60,581 bases of DNA from Gracilibacillus halophilus YIM-C55.5 (GTDB lineage: Bacteria > Bacillota > Bacilli > Bacillales > Amphibacillaceae): positions 1 through 60,581 of the forward strand of contig NZ_APML01000055.1 in the NCBI RefSeq assembly GCF_000359605.1. The letters run 5' to 3'. Made by a program: the position numbers and the translations under genes. The stretch's first letter is position 1; the number at the start of each line of letters is the position of its first letter. Of this stretch, positions 16,948 through 25,942 are shown one piece after another. Below the pieces are notes generated by a model. The model was not told the origin of the DNA. It saw nothing but the letters and a program-made list of their open reading frames with translations, and made no database searches.

Positions 16948-17109
16948 TTATACTTTTCGAAAGGCACGTCTTTCTGCATAAGTGACGCATGTAAAGCAAA
17001 CAGGTACTTTTTCTCCATTATCGTTATAATAATAAGTTGGATCAACGGGCTTATTGTTACATACGGCACATTTTTGCGTCGTAAACAATCGCTTGATAAA
17101 GTCTAGCAT
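16948..17109 (-). CDS. 53-residue protein with a four-cysteine zinc-knuckle pattern
   Basis: A short gene with a strong ribosome binding site (AAGGAGGAGCTGTC before ATG) and its own terminator. The product starts MLDFIKRLF, has CAVC at 14-17 and CFTC at 38-41, and ends ERRAFRKV. The two CxxC pairs, 20 residues apart, suggest a single zinc ribbon, possibly nucleic-acid or protein binding. It lies 70 bp downstream of cysQ on the same strand. Coding status is well supported; function is unknown. Confidence 0.75.
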   Translation of the reverse strand: MLDFIKRLFTTQKCAVCNNKPVDPTYYYNDNGEKVPVCFTCVTYAERRAFRKV

Positions 17110-17179
17110 GACAGCTCCTCCTTATGCACGATGACTACTTCTATGATAACATGCTCGTTCAGCCGCGAGAAATGCCAGT

Positions 17180-17968
17180 TTATCTTTTCGCTAAAAACCA
17201 GCCGTTTAATAAATCCTCTCGATTATAATCGAAGCGCTCATCATCTTCATAACGTGTCACTTGTCCGCCAGCTGCTTCTACTATCGCTTGTCCAGCTCCC
17301 GTATCCCATTCCATCGTTGGTGCATAACGCGGGTAATAATCCGCCTTCCCTTCTGCAACGAGACAGAATTTTAACGAACTACCTGAAGAGACAACATCGA
17401 CGGGACCTTCTAACGATTGAATAAAATCTTCCGTTTCCTCTGACATATGTGACCGACTAGCAACGACATGTGTGACGTCCGGATTGTCGACAAATGGAAG
17501 CTGTGTACTTTGCGCAATCAAGTCGTCAACATCTTGAATCGATCGTTCAGAAGCTTTTTCGAGTTTATATGCCCCTTGATCTTTACTGCCGAAATAAAAA
17601 GTGTCCAGTGCTGGTGCATAAATGACACCACTAACTGGATAATGGCCCTCAATTAAGGCGATATTCACGGTAAACTCGCCATTCTTTTTAATAAACTCTT
17701 TCGTCCCATCTAATGGATCAACCAGCCAAAATTGCTCCCATTGTTTGCGTGTGTCATAATCTTTTTCCTTACCCTCTTCACTTAAAACAGGAATCGAGGA
17801 ATCGAATCTTTGTAGGCCACGAACAATCGTGTCATGAGCACGTTGGTCTGCGATCGTTAACGGTGAATCATCCGATTTATATTCGACGTCAATTTCTTCA
17901 TGATAAACCTTTAAAATCTCCTCCCCTGCTTCCAAACAAATACGATACAACTGATACATTGCTTCCAT
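17180..17968 (-). CDS. cysQ: 3'(2'),5'-bisphosphate nucleotidase
   Basis: Inositol-monophosphatase-family enzyme of 262 residues that hydrolyses 3'-phosphoadenosine 5'-phosphate to AMP, clearing the by-product of sulfate reduction. Metal-binding motifs are visible: LSEEGK (near 66), WLVDPLDGTKEF (near 84-95) and EWDTGAGQAIVEAAGG near 215-230. ATG at 17968 is chosen over the TTG at 17974 because AGGTGG lies 6 nt upstream. It follows the sulfate transporter and cysD-cysNC on the same strand. Confidence 0.92.
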   Translation of the reverse strand: MEAMYQLYRICLEAGEEILKVYHEEIDVEYKSDDSPLTIADQRAHDTIVRGLQRFDSSIPVLSEEGKEKDYDTRKQWEQFWLVDPLDGTKEFIKKNGEFTVNIALIEGHYPVSGVIYAPALDTFYFGSKDQGAYKLEKASERSIQDVDDLIAQSTQLPFVDNPDVTHVVASRSHMSEETEDFIQSLEGPVDVVSSGSSLKFCLVAEGKADYYPRYAPTMEWDTGAGQAIVEAAGGQVTRYEDDERFDYNREDLLNGWFLAKR

Positions 17969-17992
17969 AACCAACCACCTTTTTATAAAAAA

Positions 17993-19771
17993 TTAAAACC
18001 ATACCATATGAACGACTGTGACCGTGACGAACATAACTAAGATGCTTAGCGGCGTACCTACCTTAATATAGTCACGAAACTTATATCCGCCTGGACCATA
18101 AACAATTAAATTCGTCTGATAACCAATCGGTGTAATGAAACTCGCTGAAGCTGCAATCGCAATAATGACAGCAATCCCCATATAGTGAACGTCAAGACCT
18201 GTTGCAATTTCTAGACCAATGGGAAGCATCAGTACAGCCGCTGCACTATTGGTAATTAATTCAGTAAATATATTTGTTAATAGATAAACAATCACTAAAA
18301 TCGCGAGCATGCCGAGGGGTTCGACGACGGCCAATAATTGTTCGGCTATCCAGCGAGCGAGCCCTGTTTTCGTCATCGCCGCCCCCACACCAATCGCACT
18401 AGCAATTAACAACAATACATGAAATTGCAAATAATTTTTTGCTTCATCTACGCGTATGACCTTTGTCAGTAAGAAAATAAAGACAGCGAGTAACATCGCT
18501 TTAAACATGCTAAATACACCAGCCGTAACGAGTGTAATCAATGAAATCAATGTACCTAGCGCAAACCAGCCTTTTCGTCGGTTATCCTTGAGATTTGAAG
18601 GTGCATCTAAGGACGAAACGACGTAAAAGTCACTCGATTGTTGATACTTGCGAATGAAATCAGTCCCCGTAAGCAACAGCAAAATATCTCCAGGTCGTAA
18701 CACAATGTCACCGACCTTACTCTGAATTCGCTCATTGTCGCGATGAACCGCCAAGACGCCCGCATCAAAACGAGAACGAAATTGTGATTCTTTGATCGAC
18801 TTCGATAGTAACGATGATTGATGTGATACAACAGCCTCAACTAATTGCGTATCACCATTTTTTAAATCTTCTAATGCCAAGTGTGAACCTGTTTCTAGCG
18901 TTAATCCTTTCATGTTTTGTAAATCGGCAATAGTAGAAATGAGTCCTGTGAAAATTAATCGATCGCCTTCTTGGATGACAGTAGTTGAGCGTACCGGCGA
19001 CACTCGTTCCTCTTGACGAATAATTTCCACTAAGTATAGTCCTGTTAACTCACGTAAACCTGCTTTTTGTACCGATTGATCAACGTAAGGAAAATCGGAT
19101 TGAACCGTCATCTCGGCAATATATTCCCGTGAATCCGCTTGAACCTTCTCGGTAAAACCTAAATGGTTCGGTAACATTTTCAAACCGACGGTAAATAGGT
19201 AAATAAAACCAATGATTGTGATAGGGAAACCGACAACCGCTAATTGAAATAAATGAAATCCTTCTAACTCACGATCCAGCAACATACCATGGATCACTAA
19301 GTTCGTAGACGTCCCCATTAACGTAATCGTTCCACCCAAAATCGTGACATAAGATAACGGAAGAAGAAATTTCGACGGAGCAATGCCTCGATCCTCACAC
19401 CATTTTTTAATCATTGGGGTGAAAGTCACGACAATGGGGGTATTATTCAAAAAAGCAGAGGAAATGGATGTCGGCATAAAAAAGCGTATCATAGAACTTT
19501 TAACACTCTTGCTTTTATCAAGCCACTTTGTCATCATTTCTTCGATTAATCCATGTTTTTGCACCGCACCAGCAACGATAAATAATAGAGCGATCGTTAA
19601 CATCCCTTGATTAGAAAATCCACTCAACGCCTCTTCTGGTGTTAAAATACCCGTCAGTAAAAATACGACCAATGCCGAAAATACAATTAAATCAGGTCGC
19701 GCTATTTCAAGCACAAGTGCAACAAACATGGCAATAATGACAATAAGAACAAAAATCATATGAAATGTCAT
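17993..19771 (-). CDS. SLC13-family anion symporter with two TrkA-C domains, probable sulfate permease
   Basis: Membrane transporter of 592 residues of the divalent anion:Na+ symporter (DASS/SLC13, SAC1-like) group. Two membrane halves carry the signature asparagines (SSAFLNNTPIVVTFTPMI near 115; TNSAAAVLMLPIG near 510), separated by two cytosolic RCK_C/TrkA-C domains (about 205-390). Placement between cysNC and cysQ makes sulfate the likely substrate. The start at 19771 is supported by GGAGG 11 nt upstream. An earlier in-frame ATG at 19831 would add 20 residues. Confidence 0.87.
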   Translation of the reverse strand: MTFHMIFVLIVIIAMFVALVLEIARPDLIVFSALVVFLLTGILTPEEALSGFSNQGMLTIALLFIVAGAVQKHGLIEEMMTKWLDKSKSVKSSMIRFFMPTSISSAFLNNTPIVVTFTPMIKKWCEDRGIAPSKFLLPLSYVTILGGTITLMGTSTNLVIHGMLLDRELEGFHLFQLAVVGFPITIIGFIYLFTVGLKMLPNHLGFTEKVQADSREYIAEMTVQSDFPYVDQSVQKAGLRELTGLYLVEIIRQEERVSPVRSTTVIQEGDRLIFTGLISTIADLQNMKGLTLETGSHLALEDLKNGDTQLVEAVVSHQSSLLSKSIKESQFRSRFDAGVLAVHRDNERIQSKVGDIVLRPGDILLLLTGTDFIRKYQQSSDFYVVSSLDAPSNLKDNRRKGWFALGTLISLITLVTAGVFSMFKAMLLAVFIFLLTKVIRVDEAKNYLQFHVLLLIASAIGVGAAMTKTGLARWIAEQLLAVVEPLGMLAILVIVYLLTNIFTELITNSAAAVLMLPIGLEIATGLDVHYMGIAVIIAIAASASFITPIGYQTNLIVYGPGGYKFRDYIKVGTPLSILVMFVTVTVVHMVWF

Positions 19772-19834
19772 GGGGAAAAATACCTCCAATATGTATGAAA
19801 CTTCGATAACCTCAAAATACTTCCTCCCCATCTA

Positions 19835-19934
19835 TCACGCTAGAAAAATCTCACTCACGCCAGAATTCCATTCGTCACGCTAGAAAAACCTCGCCCACGC
19901 TAGAATTCCATTCGTCACGCCAGAAAAATCTCAC
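19835..19934 (+). repeat. 20-bp phased repeat array, locus 1
   Basis: Five 20-bp units start at 19835, 19855, 19875, 19895 and 19915. Each is a constant 11-mer TCACGCYAGAA plus a 9-mer that alternates between AAATCTCAC-like and TTCCATTCG. It lies between the 3' end of cysNC and the SLC13 gene. Confidence 0.92.
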
Positions 19935-19951
19935 TCAAATATATATTTGCA

Positions 19952-19992
19952 AAAAAAGCTACTACCTAAGCTGACAGATAGTAGCTTTTTTC
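19952..19992 (-). terminator. terminator of cysD-cysNC
   Basis: AAAAAAGCTACTA pairs with TAGTAGCTTTTTT, with a 15-nt loop. On the minus strand the stem ends in a run of T. It lies 12 bp beyond the cysNC stop and separates that operon from the downstream transporter. Confidence 0.87.
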
Positions 19993-20003
19993 TCATGTAT
20001 CGA

Positions 20004-21829
20004 TTAATCAAGATATTTCATGACTTGTTTCACAACATAATCTGTTGCTTCTTCTAGCGAGTATTGACTCGTATCGATCTCGATATCAGGATTTTCTGGT
20101 GCTTCATAAGGGCTAGAAACACCCGTAAAGTTAGGAATTTCACCGTTACGCGCTTTTTCATAAAGTCCTTTCACATCACGTTTTTCACATTCTTCTAGCG
20201 GTGTGCTTACGTAAATTTCAACAAAATCGTCACCGATAATCTCACGTGCTTGCTGACGATCATTTTCATACGGTGAAATAAAGGATGTCATCGTAAGTAA
20301 ACCGGCATCATTCATCAGTTTCGCCACTTCAGCAATACGACGAATGTTTTCGATACGATCTTGTTCTTTAAAACCAAGATTTTTATTCAATCCATGGCGA
20401 ACGTTATCTCCATCAAGTAACATCGTATGATGCCCTGTAGACACGAGACGTTTTTCTACTTCATTCGCCAATGTCGATTTCCCAGAGCCAGATAAACCTG
20501 TAAACCATAGTGTGACAGGTTTTTGTCCTTTTTGTTGGGCACGAATTTCCCGGGAAATATCGGTGTCTTGCCATACCACATTTGTCGAACGACGAAGTTC
20601 ATGCTCAACGACACCACTACCAGAGGTCATATTGGTGACACGGTCAATTAAGATGAATCCGCCAAGTCCTTCGTTATGATCAAACTTATCGAATACCATA
20701 TCTTCCGCTAGTGAAATATCACACTTCACTAGTTCATTTTTATAGACTTTATCTGCAGGGACTTCTTGTCCCGTGTTAATATCAATTTTATGTTTAATGT
20801 TCATAACTGTTCCTGGAAGCATTTGGGTTCCCAGTTTCACAAGATAGTTACGACCTTCAACTAGTTCTGTATCGTCCATCCATAACAATGTCGCATTAAA
20901 CATGTCCGTGACACTAATGCTTTCAGATGTTGTTAATACACAACCACGAGAAACGTCGACTTCTCGATCCAATTGTACGGTGACCGGTTGACCGACAAAA
21001 ACTTCATCTTCTTCTTGATCCGTAACGAGCAAGCTTTTGACGGTAGCCTTTTCTTTACTAGGCAATGTTATGACTTCGTCGCCTACTTTTAACGCGCCAG
21101 CTTCCACTTGACCTTGGAATCCGCGGAACGTATGATTCGGACGACTGACACGTTGAACAGGCATTACGAAATGCTCCATATCAACATCATCGGTTACAAC
21201 AATGTTCTCTAAATATGGTAACAACGCAGATTCTTGATACCACGGTGTATTGTCGGAGTTTTTCGTAATATTATCTCCTTCTGTTGCTGATACCGGAATC
21301 ACCTGTACACTGTCAAGATTAAAACTATCCGTCAGTTGTAAGAATTCTTGTTTAATGTCTTCATATTTCTGTTGGTCATAGTCTACTAAGTCCATTTTGT
21401 TTACTGCGAGCACGAGATGTTTGATCCCCATTAATGCACAAATACGCGCATGACGTTTCGTTTGAGTCACAACACCTTGGGTCGCATCAACTAAGATGAC
21501 AGCTAAGTCGGCAAAAGATGCACCGACGGCCATGTTACGCGTATATTCCTCATGGCCTGGCGTGTCAGCACGATAAACGAACGATGGTCAGTATTAAAAT
21601 AACGATAAGCCACATCAATCGTAATCCCTTGTTCACGTTCAGCCATTAAACCATCAAGTAATAGCGAATAATCGATTTCGCCGCCACGGCTTCCAACTTT
21701 ACTATCAAGCTCTAATGCTTTTTCTTGGTCAGCGAATAAAAGTTTCGCATCATACAACATGTGACCAATTAACGTTGATTTCCCATCATCGACACTTCCG
21801 CATGTAATAAACTTTAATAAACCCTTCAT
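20004..21829 (-). pseudogene. cysNC: sulfate adenylyltransferase subunit 1 / APS kinase fusion, split by a frameshift
   Basis: Joined across one missing base, this encodes a 608-residue CysN-CysC fusion: a GTPase that stimulates CysD and an adenylylsulfate kinase making PAPS. The first frame (21829-21503) has the G1 motif GSVDDGKST; the second (from 21533) has NKMD and the C-terminal kinase P-loop GLSGSGKST. One base is missing between 21569 and 21570; restoring it gives [15 protein letters not shown], the missing G3 motif. As read, the first product is a 108-residue fragment. Everything else is intact, so a sequencing error or very recent mutation is likely. The start is one base past the cysD stop. 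Confidence 0.9.
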
Positions 21830-21830
21830 T

Positions 21831-22730
21831 TTAGAAATACCCCTCTCTCTTACGACGTTCCATACTACCAGCAGCTTCTTGGTCGATCACACGGCTGGTT
21901 CGTTCAGATGATACAGCACCTAATGTTTCTTCAATGATTTCATCTAACGTATCCGCATCTGACTCAATACCACCAGTAAGAGGGTAACAACCCAGTGTTC
22001 GGAAGCGGACTTTCTTATGTTGCACTTCCTCACCCGGTTCTAGCTTCATTCGGTCATCATCTACCATAATGATGTTGTCATCACGGTAAATCACGGGACG
22101 CTCTTTTGCATAATACAATGGAACAATTTCAATGTCCTCTTTTTTAATATACTGCCAAATATCTTTTTCCGTCCAATTGGAAAGTGGGAAAACACGCATA
22201 CTTTCGCCTTTATTAATGCGCGTATTATAAAGCTTCCACATTTCTGGCTTTTGGTTTTTTGGATCCCAGGCATGATTTTGATTACGGAAAGAAAAGACTC
22301 TTTCTTTGGCACGTGATTTTTCTTCATCACGACGACCACCACCAAAGGCCGCGTCAAAGCCATGCTTGTCCAAACCTTGCTTTAATGCCTGTGTTTTCAT
22401 AATATCCGTATAGTTGGCACCATGATCAAACGGATTAATCCCTTGTTTGGCGGCTTCTTCGTTTGTCTGTACAAGCATTTCAATACCAAGTTCTTTTGCT
22501 TTACGATCACGGAATTCAATCATTTCGCGGAACTTCCACGTCGTGTCCACGTGCATGAACGGGAACGGTGGCTTTTCCGGATAAAATGCTTTGAGTGCAA
22601 GATGCAACATGACCGAGCTATCTTTTCCGATCGAATATAACATCACTGGGTTTTCACATTCTGCGGCTACTTCGCGAATGATATAAATCGCCTCAGCCTC
22701 TAATTGATCGAGGTGCGATAAAGTTTTCAT
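21831..22730 (-). CDS. cysD: sulfate adenylyltransferase subunit 2
   Basis: Catalytic subunit of heterodimeric ATP sulfurylase, 299 residues, forming adenylylsulfate from ATP and sulfate. The PP-loop [17 protein letters not shown] is near residues 34-50, [17 protein letters not shown] near 127-143, and RKREGYF closes the protein, all typical of CysD. AAGGGGGATACATA precedes ATG. It is the first gene of cysD-cysNC. This CysDN type is more usual in proteobacteria; Bacillus commonly uses the single-chain Sat enzyme, so this cluster may have been acquired. Confidence 0.95.
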   Translation of the reverse strand: MKTLSHLDQLEAEAIYIIREVAAECENPVMLYSIGKDSSVMLHLALKAFYPEKPPFPFMHVDTTWKFREMIEFRDRKAKELGIEMLVQTNEEAAKQGINPFDHGANYTDIMKTQALKQGLDKHGFDAAFGGGRRDEEKSRAKERVFSFRNQNHAWDPKNQKPEMWKLYNTRINKGESMRVFPLSNWTEKDIWQYIKKEDIEIVPLYYAKERPVIYRDDNIIMVDDDRMKLEPGEEVQHKKVRFRTLGCYPLTGGIESDADTLDEIIEETLGAVSSERTSRVIDQEAAGSMERRKREGYF

Positions 22731-22839
22731 TATGTATCCCCCTTAAAATAAAACTATGAAACTAGCACATTAGTAGATCAAATAAATCCAATCGTCATTA
22801 TACCACCATTTTCTACTACATTCCACCCTCTTTTTAACC

Positions 22840-22868
22840 ATTATATGCTATTTTTCCTATAATTCCAA
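22840..22868 (-). promoter_or_regulatory. SigA-type promoter of cysD
   Basis: On the minus strand TTGGAA (22863-22868) and a perfect TATAAT (22840-22845) are 17 bp apart, about 110 bp upstream of cysD. Confidence 0.75.
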
Positions 22869-22885
22869 TTAGTTTGATCGGAATT
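22861..22885. promoter_or_regulatory. palindromic operator over the cysD -35 box
   Basis: AATTCC (22861-22866) and GGAATT (22880-22885) form a 25-bp dyad overlapping the -35 hexamer. The ATCGGAATT core resembles my recollection of CymR (cysteine-repressor) sites in Bacillus and Staphylococcus. The regulator is inferred, not proven. Confidence 0.5.
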
Positions 22886-22941
22886 TAGTTATTTTAATAA
22901 ATATTATACAATCTTTTCTTTTCAAGAACAACCATTTAGCT

Positions 22942-22972
22942 AAAAAAAGCCAAGCATTCACTTCGCTTGACT
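22942..22972 (-). terminator. terminator of the PilZ gene
   Basis: AGTCAAGC and GCTTGGCT (minus strand) pair with one G-T pair, followed by a run of seven T. It begins 4 bp after the PilZ stop. Confidence 0.8.
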
Positions 22973-22976
22973 GAAG

Positions 22977-23345
22977 TTACATCGTATTTCCTTTTTCTCG
23001 CAACTGTTTAATCGCCTCAATAATTTGCTTTTGTTCGTGTTCATCATGATCGAACGAAACGCCATAGTAATATTGATCAGCAAAATGTTTTTTCCAAACG
23101 ATTTCACCTTGCAAATAATGTTCTTGATCATTTAACAAAAAACGAAATGTAGAGAACACTGGCTGATCACTGATGAGCGTAATTTCAAGCGACGTGCGAA
23201 ATTGTAAACCGTTAGGACTCAAGTTGACGATTTCTCCTTCCCCTTCAGGTATACTGACCATTTGTTCTCCTACTTGTTTTATCGCAAAAGATGTCGATAT
23301 CGGTTCGTCGAATGCAAAACGAAAAGCTTCATCTCTTTTATACAT
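22977..23345 (-). CDS. PilZ-like domain protein, possible cyclic-di-GMP receptor
   Basis: A single-domain protein of 122 residues. It opens with YKRDEAFRFAFDEP, where spaced arginines resemble the PilZ RxxxR loop, and has NLSPNGLQFRT near 43-53, matching the (D/N)xSxxG motif. EIVWKK...YYYGVSFDH fits the PilZ beta-barrel. The arginines are spaced RxxxxR rather than RxxxR, so c-di-GMP binding is plausible but not certain. It is divergent from a polysaccharide operon, whose synthase might be a target, and a GGDEF-EAL protein is encoded at 58-60 kb. Confidence 0.75.
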   Translation of the reverse strand: MYKRDEAFRFAFDEPISTSFAIKQVGEQMVSIPEGEGEIVNLSPNGLQFRTSLEITLISDQPVFSTFRFLLNDQEHYLQGEIVWKKHFADQYYYGVSFDHDEHEQKQIIEAIKQLREKGNTM

Positions 23346-23586
23346 AGCTTTTCCTACTCCTTTTCTTTGGTACTTCCTTCACATCAAATAAATACCCGAG
23401 CAATGACATATATAAACTGAGAACATCGAAGATTCTTTCAACAGAATTATTAGTTTAAATGCACTACAAAGTAATGATTTATAAAGATAATCGAAGAAAT
23501 GATTACATATTATAAGCAAAAGCATATCATATTTGTTAAATAACTGTATACGATATCTGAAAGCAATATTTGTTACTTTACACCGA

Positions 23587-23615
23587 TTGTTCTTTATATA
23601 AAACAAACGTATAAT
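23587..23615 (+). promoter_or_regulatory. SigA-type promoter of the polysaccharide operon
   Basis: TTGTTC (23587-23592) and TATAAT (23610-23615) are separated by 17 bp, about 70 bp before the GH16 gene. Confidence 0.7.
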
Positions 23616-23664
23616 TTCACTTAGTTCATTATATAGAACAAATAATAATTATATATAGAACAAA
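23595..23664 (+). promoter_or_regulatory. three direct repeats TATATARAACAAA over and below the promoter
   Basis: Copies begin at 23595 (TATATAAAACAAA), 23630 (TATATAGAACAAA) and 23652 (TATATAGAACAAA). The first sits in the -35/-10 spacer; the other two lie in the leader. This layout suggests operator sites for a repressor of the polysaccharide operon. The regulator is unknown. Confidence 0.6.
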
Positions 23665-23684
23665 ACTTATTGGATGTGAATATC

Positions 23685-24554
23685 ATGCGCTTCACCTTTT
23701 TTGTTGTTTGTGCATTTTTGTTGATTTCATTACCTAGACTCGAATCTTATAGCGAGGAGCAGAAAATTATGCAAATTCATACGGCACAATCGTTCGTTAA
23801 AACGAATAAAGATGTACAAGCGAGTTTACATATGATCAAGCAACGAAAGATTCAAACAGCCTATCAAGAAGAAGATTGGTCACTCGTTTGGCATGATGAA
23901 TTTAGTCAAGATGCCCTCAATCCGAATCATTGGAACACAGAACAGTGGGCTTCCGAAAAAAATCAAGAGCTACAATACTACCATCCCAAAAATGTAGCAG
24001 TCACTGACGGCAAGTTACAAATCATCAGTAAGAAAGAAAATGACAATGGCCGAAAATACACTTCTGGTGCGATTCATTCCAAAGATCTCGTTCATTTTCA
24101 ATACGGGAAAGTGGAAATGCGCGCAAAATTGCCAACTGGAAAAGGGGTATTTCCCGCCTTTTGGATGATGCCTAATAAAGAGGATACGTGGTTACCCGAA
24201 ATCGATATCGTTGAAATGTTAGGCGATGAACCGGAAAAAGTCTGGATGACACAACACTGGTTAGATGAAGAGGAAACGTTACGGAGTCGTTCTGACACTT
24301 ACGTTGGCGACAACTTTTCAAAAGACTATCACACGTTCGGCATCGAGTGGACACCCCATGAAATCAAATGGTTCATCGACGGTGAAGAACAATTTTACAG
24401 CCATACATCGGTTCCGTCTGAATCGATGTATCTCTATATCAACACAGCGATTGGCGGCGAATGGCCAGGACGTCCTGATGCAACGACCCGTTTTCCACAA
24501 ACTTTTTCCGTCGACTATGTCCGCATATATCAGAAAACAGAGGTGAATCCATAA
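23685..24554 (+). CDS. glycoside hydrolase family 16 protein, exported
   Basis: Secreted or membrane-tethered beta-glucanase-like enzyme of 289 residues. An N-terminal hydrophobic segment (about 4-17) is followed by a GH16 jelly-roll with WHDEFSQDALNPNHW (69-83) and the catalytic motif EIDIVE (172-177; E172 nucleophile, E177 acid/base), plus MYLYINTAIGGEWPG near the end. Such enzymes cut or transfer beta-1,3(4)-glucans or related polymers. ATG at 23685 is preferred to the TTG at 23670. Its stop overlaps the glycosyltransferase start (TAATG), so it likely trims or releases the polymer made by that enzyme. Confidence 0.88.
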   Translation: MRFTFFVVCAFLLISLPRLESYSEEQKIMQIHTAQSFVKTNKDVQASLHMIKQRKIQTAYQEEDWSLVWHDEFSQDALNPNHWNTEQWASEKNQELQYYHPKNVAVTDGKLQIISKKENDNGRKYTSGAIHSKDLVHFQYGKVEMRAKLPTGKGVFPAFWMMPNKEDTWLPEIDIVEMLGDEPEKVWMTQHWLDEEETLRSRSDTYVGDNFSKDYHTFGIEWTPHEIKWFIDGEEQFYSHTSVPSESMYLYINTAIGGEWPGRPDATTRFPQTFSVDYVRIYQKTEVNP

Positions 24555-25930
24555 TGCTAGAAGTCACGATCTTTTTATTTTGTTTTTATGTTGTCATCCA
24601 ACTCATGTATATCTTTTATCCATTATACACCGCAACGAAATCCAACCCAGCCAACTCAGAGAAAAAAGAAAAAGGGATTAGCGTCGTCATCCCTGCTTAT
24701 AATGAAGAGAAAATTATCTTAAATTGTCTCAAAGGCATTGAAAACTTAAACTATAAAAACTATGAAATTATCTTTGTCAACGACGGCTCGACCGATCATA
24801 CACTCAATCTATTAATCAATCAGCTCGATTTTCGGCCTGATTGGTATAAGCTCCCAGCACTGAAAATTCCTCATGAAGACGTTATCGAAGTGTATCGATC
24901 GAGGCGATTTCCGAAACTATACTTAATTGATAAGAAAAACGGTGGCAAAGCTGATGCCTTAAATGCTGGCGCTGAATATGCAGCCAAAGAAATTGTTGTC
25001 ACATTAGATGCCGATAGTATTCTCGATCCAGCGTCACTCCAAGCGATGAATCACGCGTTTGACGACCCTGCACTGATCGCAGGTGGTGGTATGGTTCAAA
25101 TTAAACAAGGATTCGACAATCATATTGGTACACCTAAAAAACCAAATCCGATGTTTCAACTGCCTGGCATTGTTCGTTATCAAATCTTACAATACATGAC
25201 CGCTTTTTATTTACACAAATTCACACAGTCCAGACTGCAATCCATCTTTGTCATTGCCGGTGCATTCGGTGCCTTTCGTAAACAAGCATTGTATGATGCC
25301 AATGGCTACCGACGTACAGTGGGCGAAGATATGGACGTCACGTTGAAAATTCATAAATTAATTAAAACCAATCCGAAATATAAACACAAGAAATTGACAT
25401 TCATTCCTGAAGCCTTATGTTATACCGAATGCCCAGAAACATTTTCCGACTTATTAAAACAACGCATTCGCTGGCAAAAAGGATTCGTTGACTGTGTGTT
25501 ATTTTTTAAAAAAGCATTTTTCTCACAGCTCGGTTTTCGACTGTCATTTTTGTTTTTGTTTGAATTTTTATTACTTGGAACGATTAATGCATTCCCGACT
25601 GCGCTCATTCCAGTCTTTCTATTATTTAACCTGGATAACTATATGGTGGCTGTGGCATTATTCTCGACGAATTGCTTTCTAGCCATCACGCAAAGTTTGA
25701 CAACTGTATTTGTTAGTGAACGATTCGGTTTGATCTATCCAAATCGACATTTTCGCAAGTTTTTGTTCTTTATACCGATCGAAACCATTACTTACCGTTT
25801 ACTAGGTCTTGTGTTCGTCATTACAGGAACCATTTCTTATTTTAAAAATAAAGACGGTTGGTATGTATCCAAACGTATCGGGAACGCACAAGATCGAGCA
25901 CCACTTGAGGAACAGAAAGAAGCAGCATAA
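24554..25930 (+). CDS. processive glycosyltransferase family 2, polysaccharide synthase
   Basis: Membrane GT2 of 458 residues. An N-terminal helix (about 4-25) precedes the catalytic domain: VIPAYNEE (45-52), NDGST (76-80), GGKADALNAG (130-139), DADS (152-155), TVGEDMD (255-261) and the processivity motif QRIRW (303-307). Several C-terminal helices follow (about 325-430). This is the layout of PgaC/IcaA, hyaluronan and related synthases that extrude a polymer. It is coupled to GH16 upstream and a NodB deacetylase 12 bp downstream. The sugar cannot be told from sequence; beta-glucan and poly-N-acetylglucosamine are both possible. Confidence 0.9.
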   Translation: MLEVTIFLFCFYVVIQLMYIFYPLYTATKSNPANSEKKEKGISVVIPAYNEEKIILNCLKGIENLNYKNYEIIFVNDGSTDHTLNLLINQLDFRPDWYKLPALKIPHEDVIEVYRSRRFPKLYLIDKKNGGKADALNAGAEYAAKEIVVTLDADSILDPASLQAMNHAFDDPALIAGGGMVQIKQGFDNHIGTPKKPNPMFQLPGIVRYQILQYMTAFYLHKFTQSRLQSIFVIAGAFGAFRKQALYDANGYRRTVGEDMDVTLKIHKLIKTNPKYKHKKLTFIPEALCYTECPETFSDLLKQRIRWQKGFVDCVLFFKKAFFSQLGFRLSFLFLFEFLLLGTINAFPTALIPVFLLFNLDNYMVAVALFSTNCFLAITQSLTTVFVSERFGLIYPNRHFRKFLFFIPIETITYRLLGLVFVITGTISYFKNKDGWYVSKRIGNAQDRAPLEEQKEAA

Positions 25931-25942
25931 GGAGGACAAACC

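Noticed and set aside
19835-19934. CRISPR-like array
   Set aside because: The constant part is 11 bp and the variable part only 9 bp, and the 9-mers repeat and alternate. No cas genes are present. It is not a CRISPR array.
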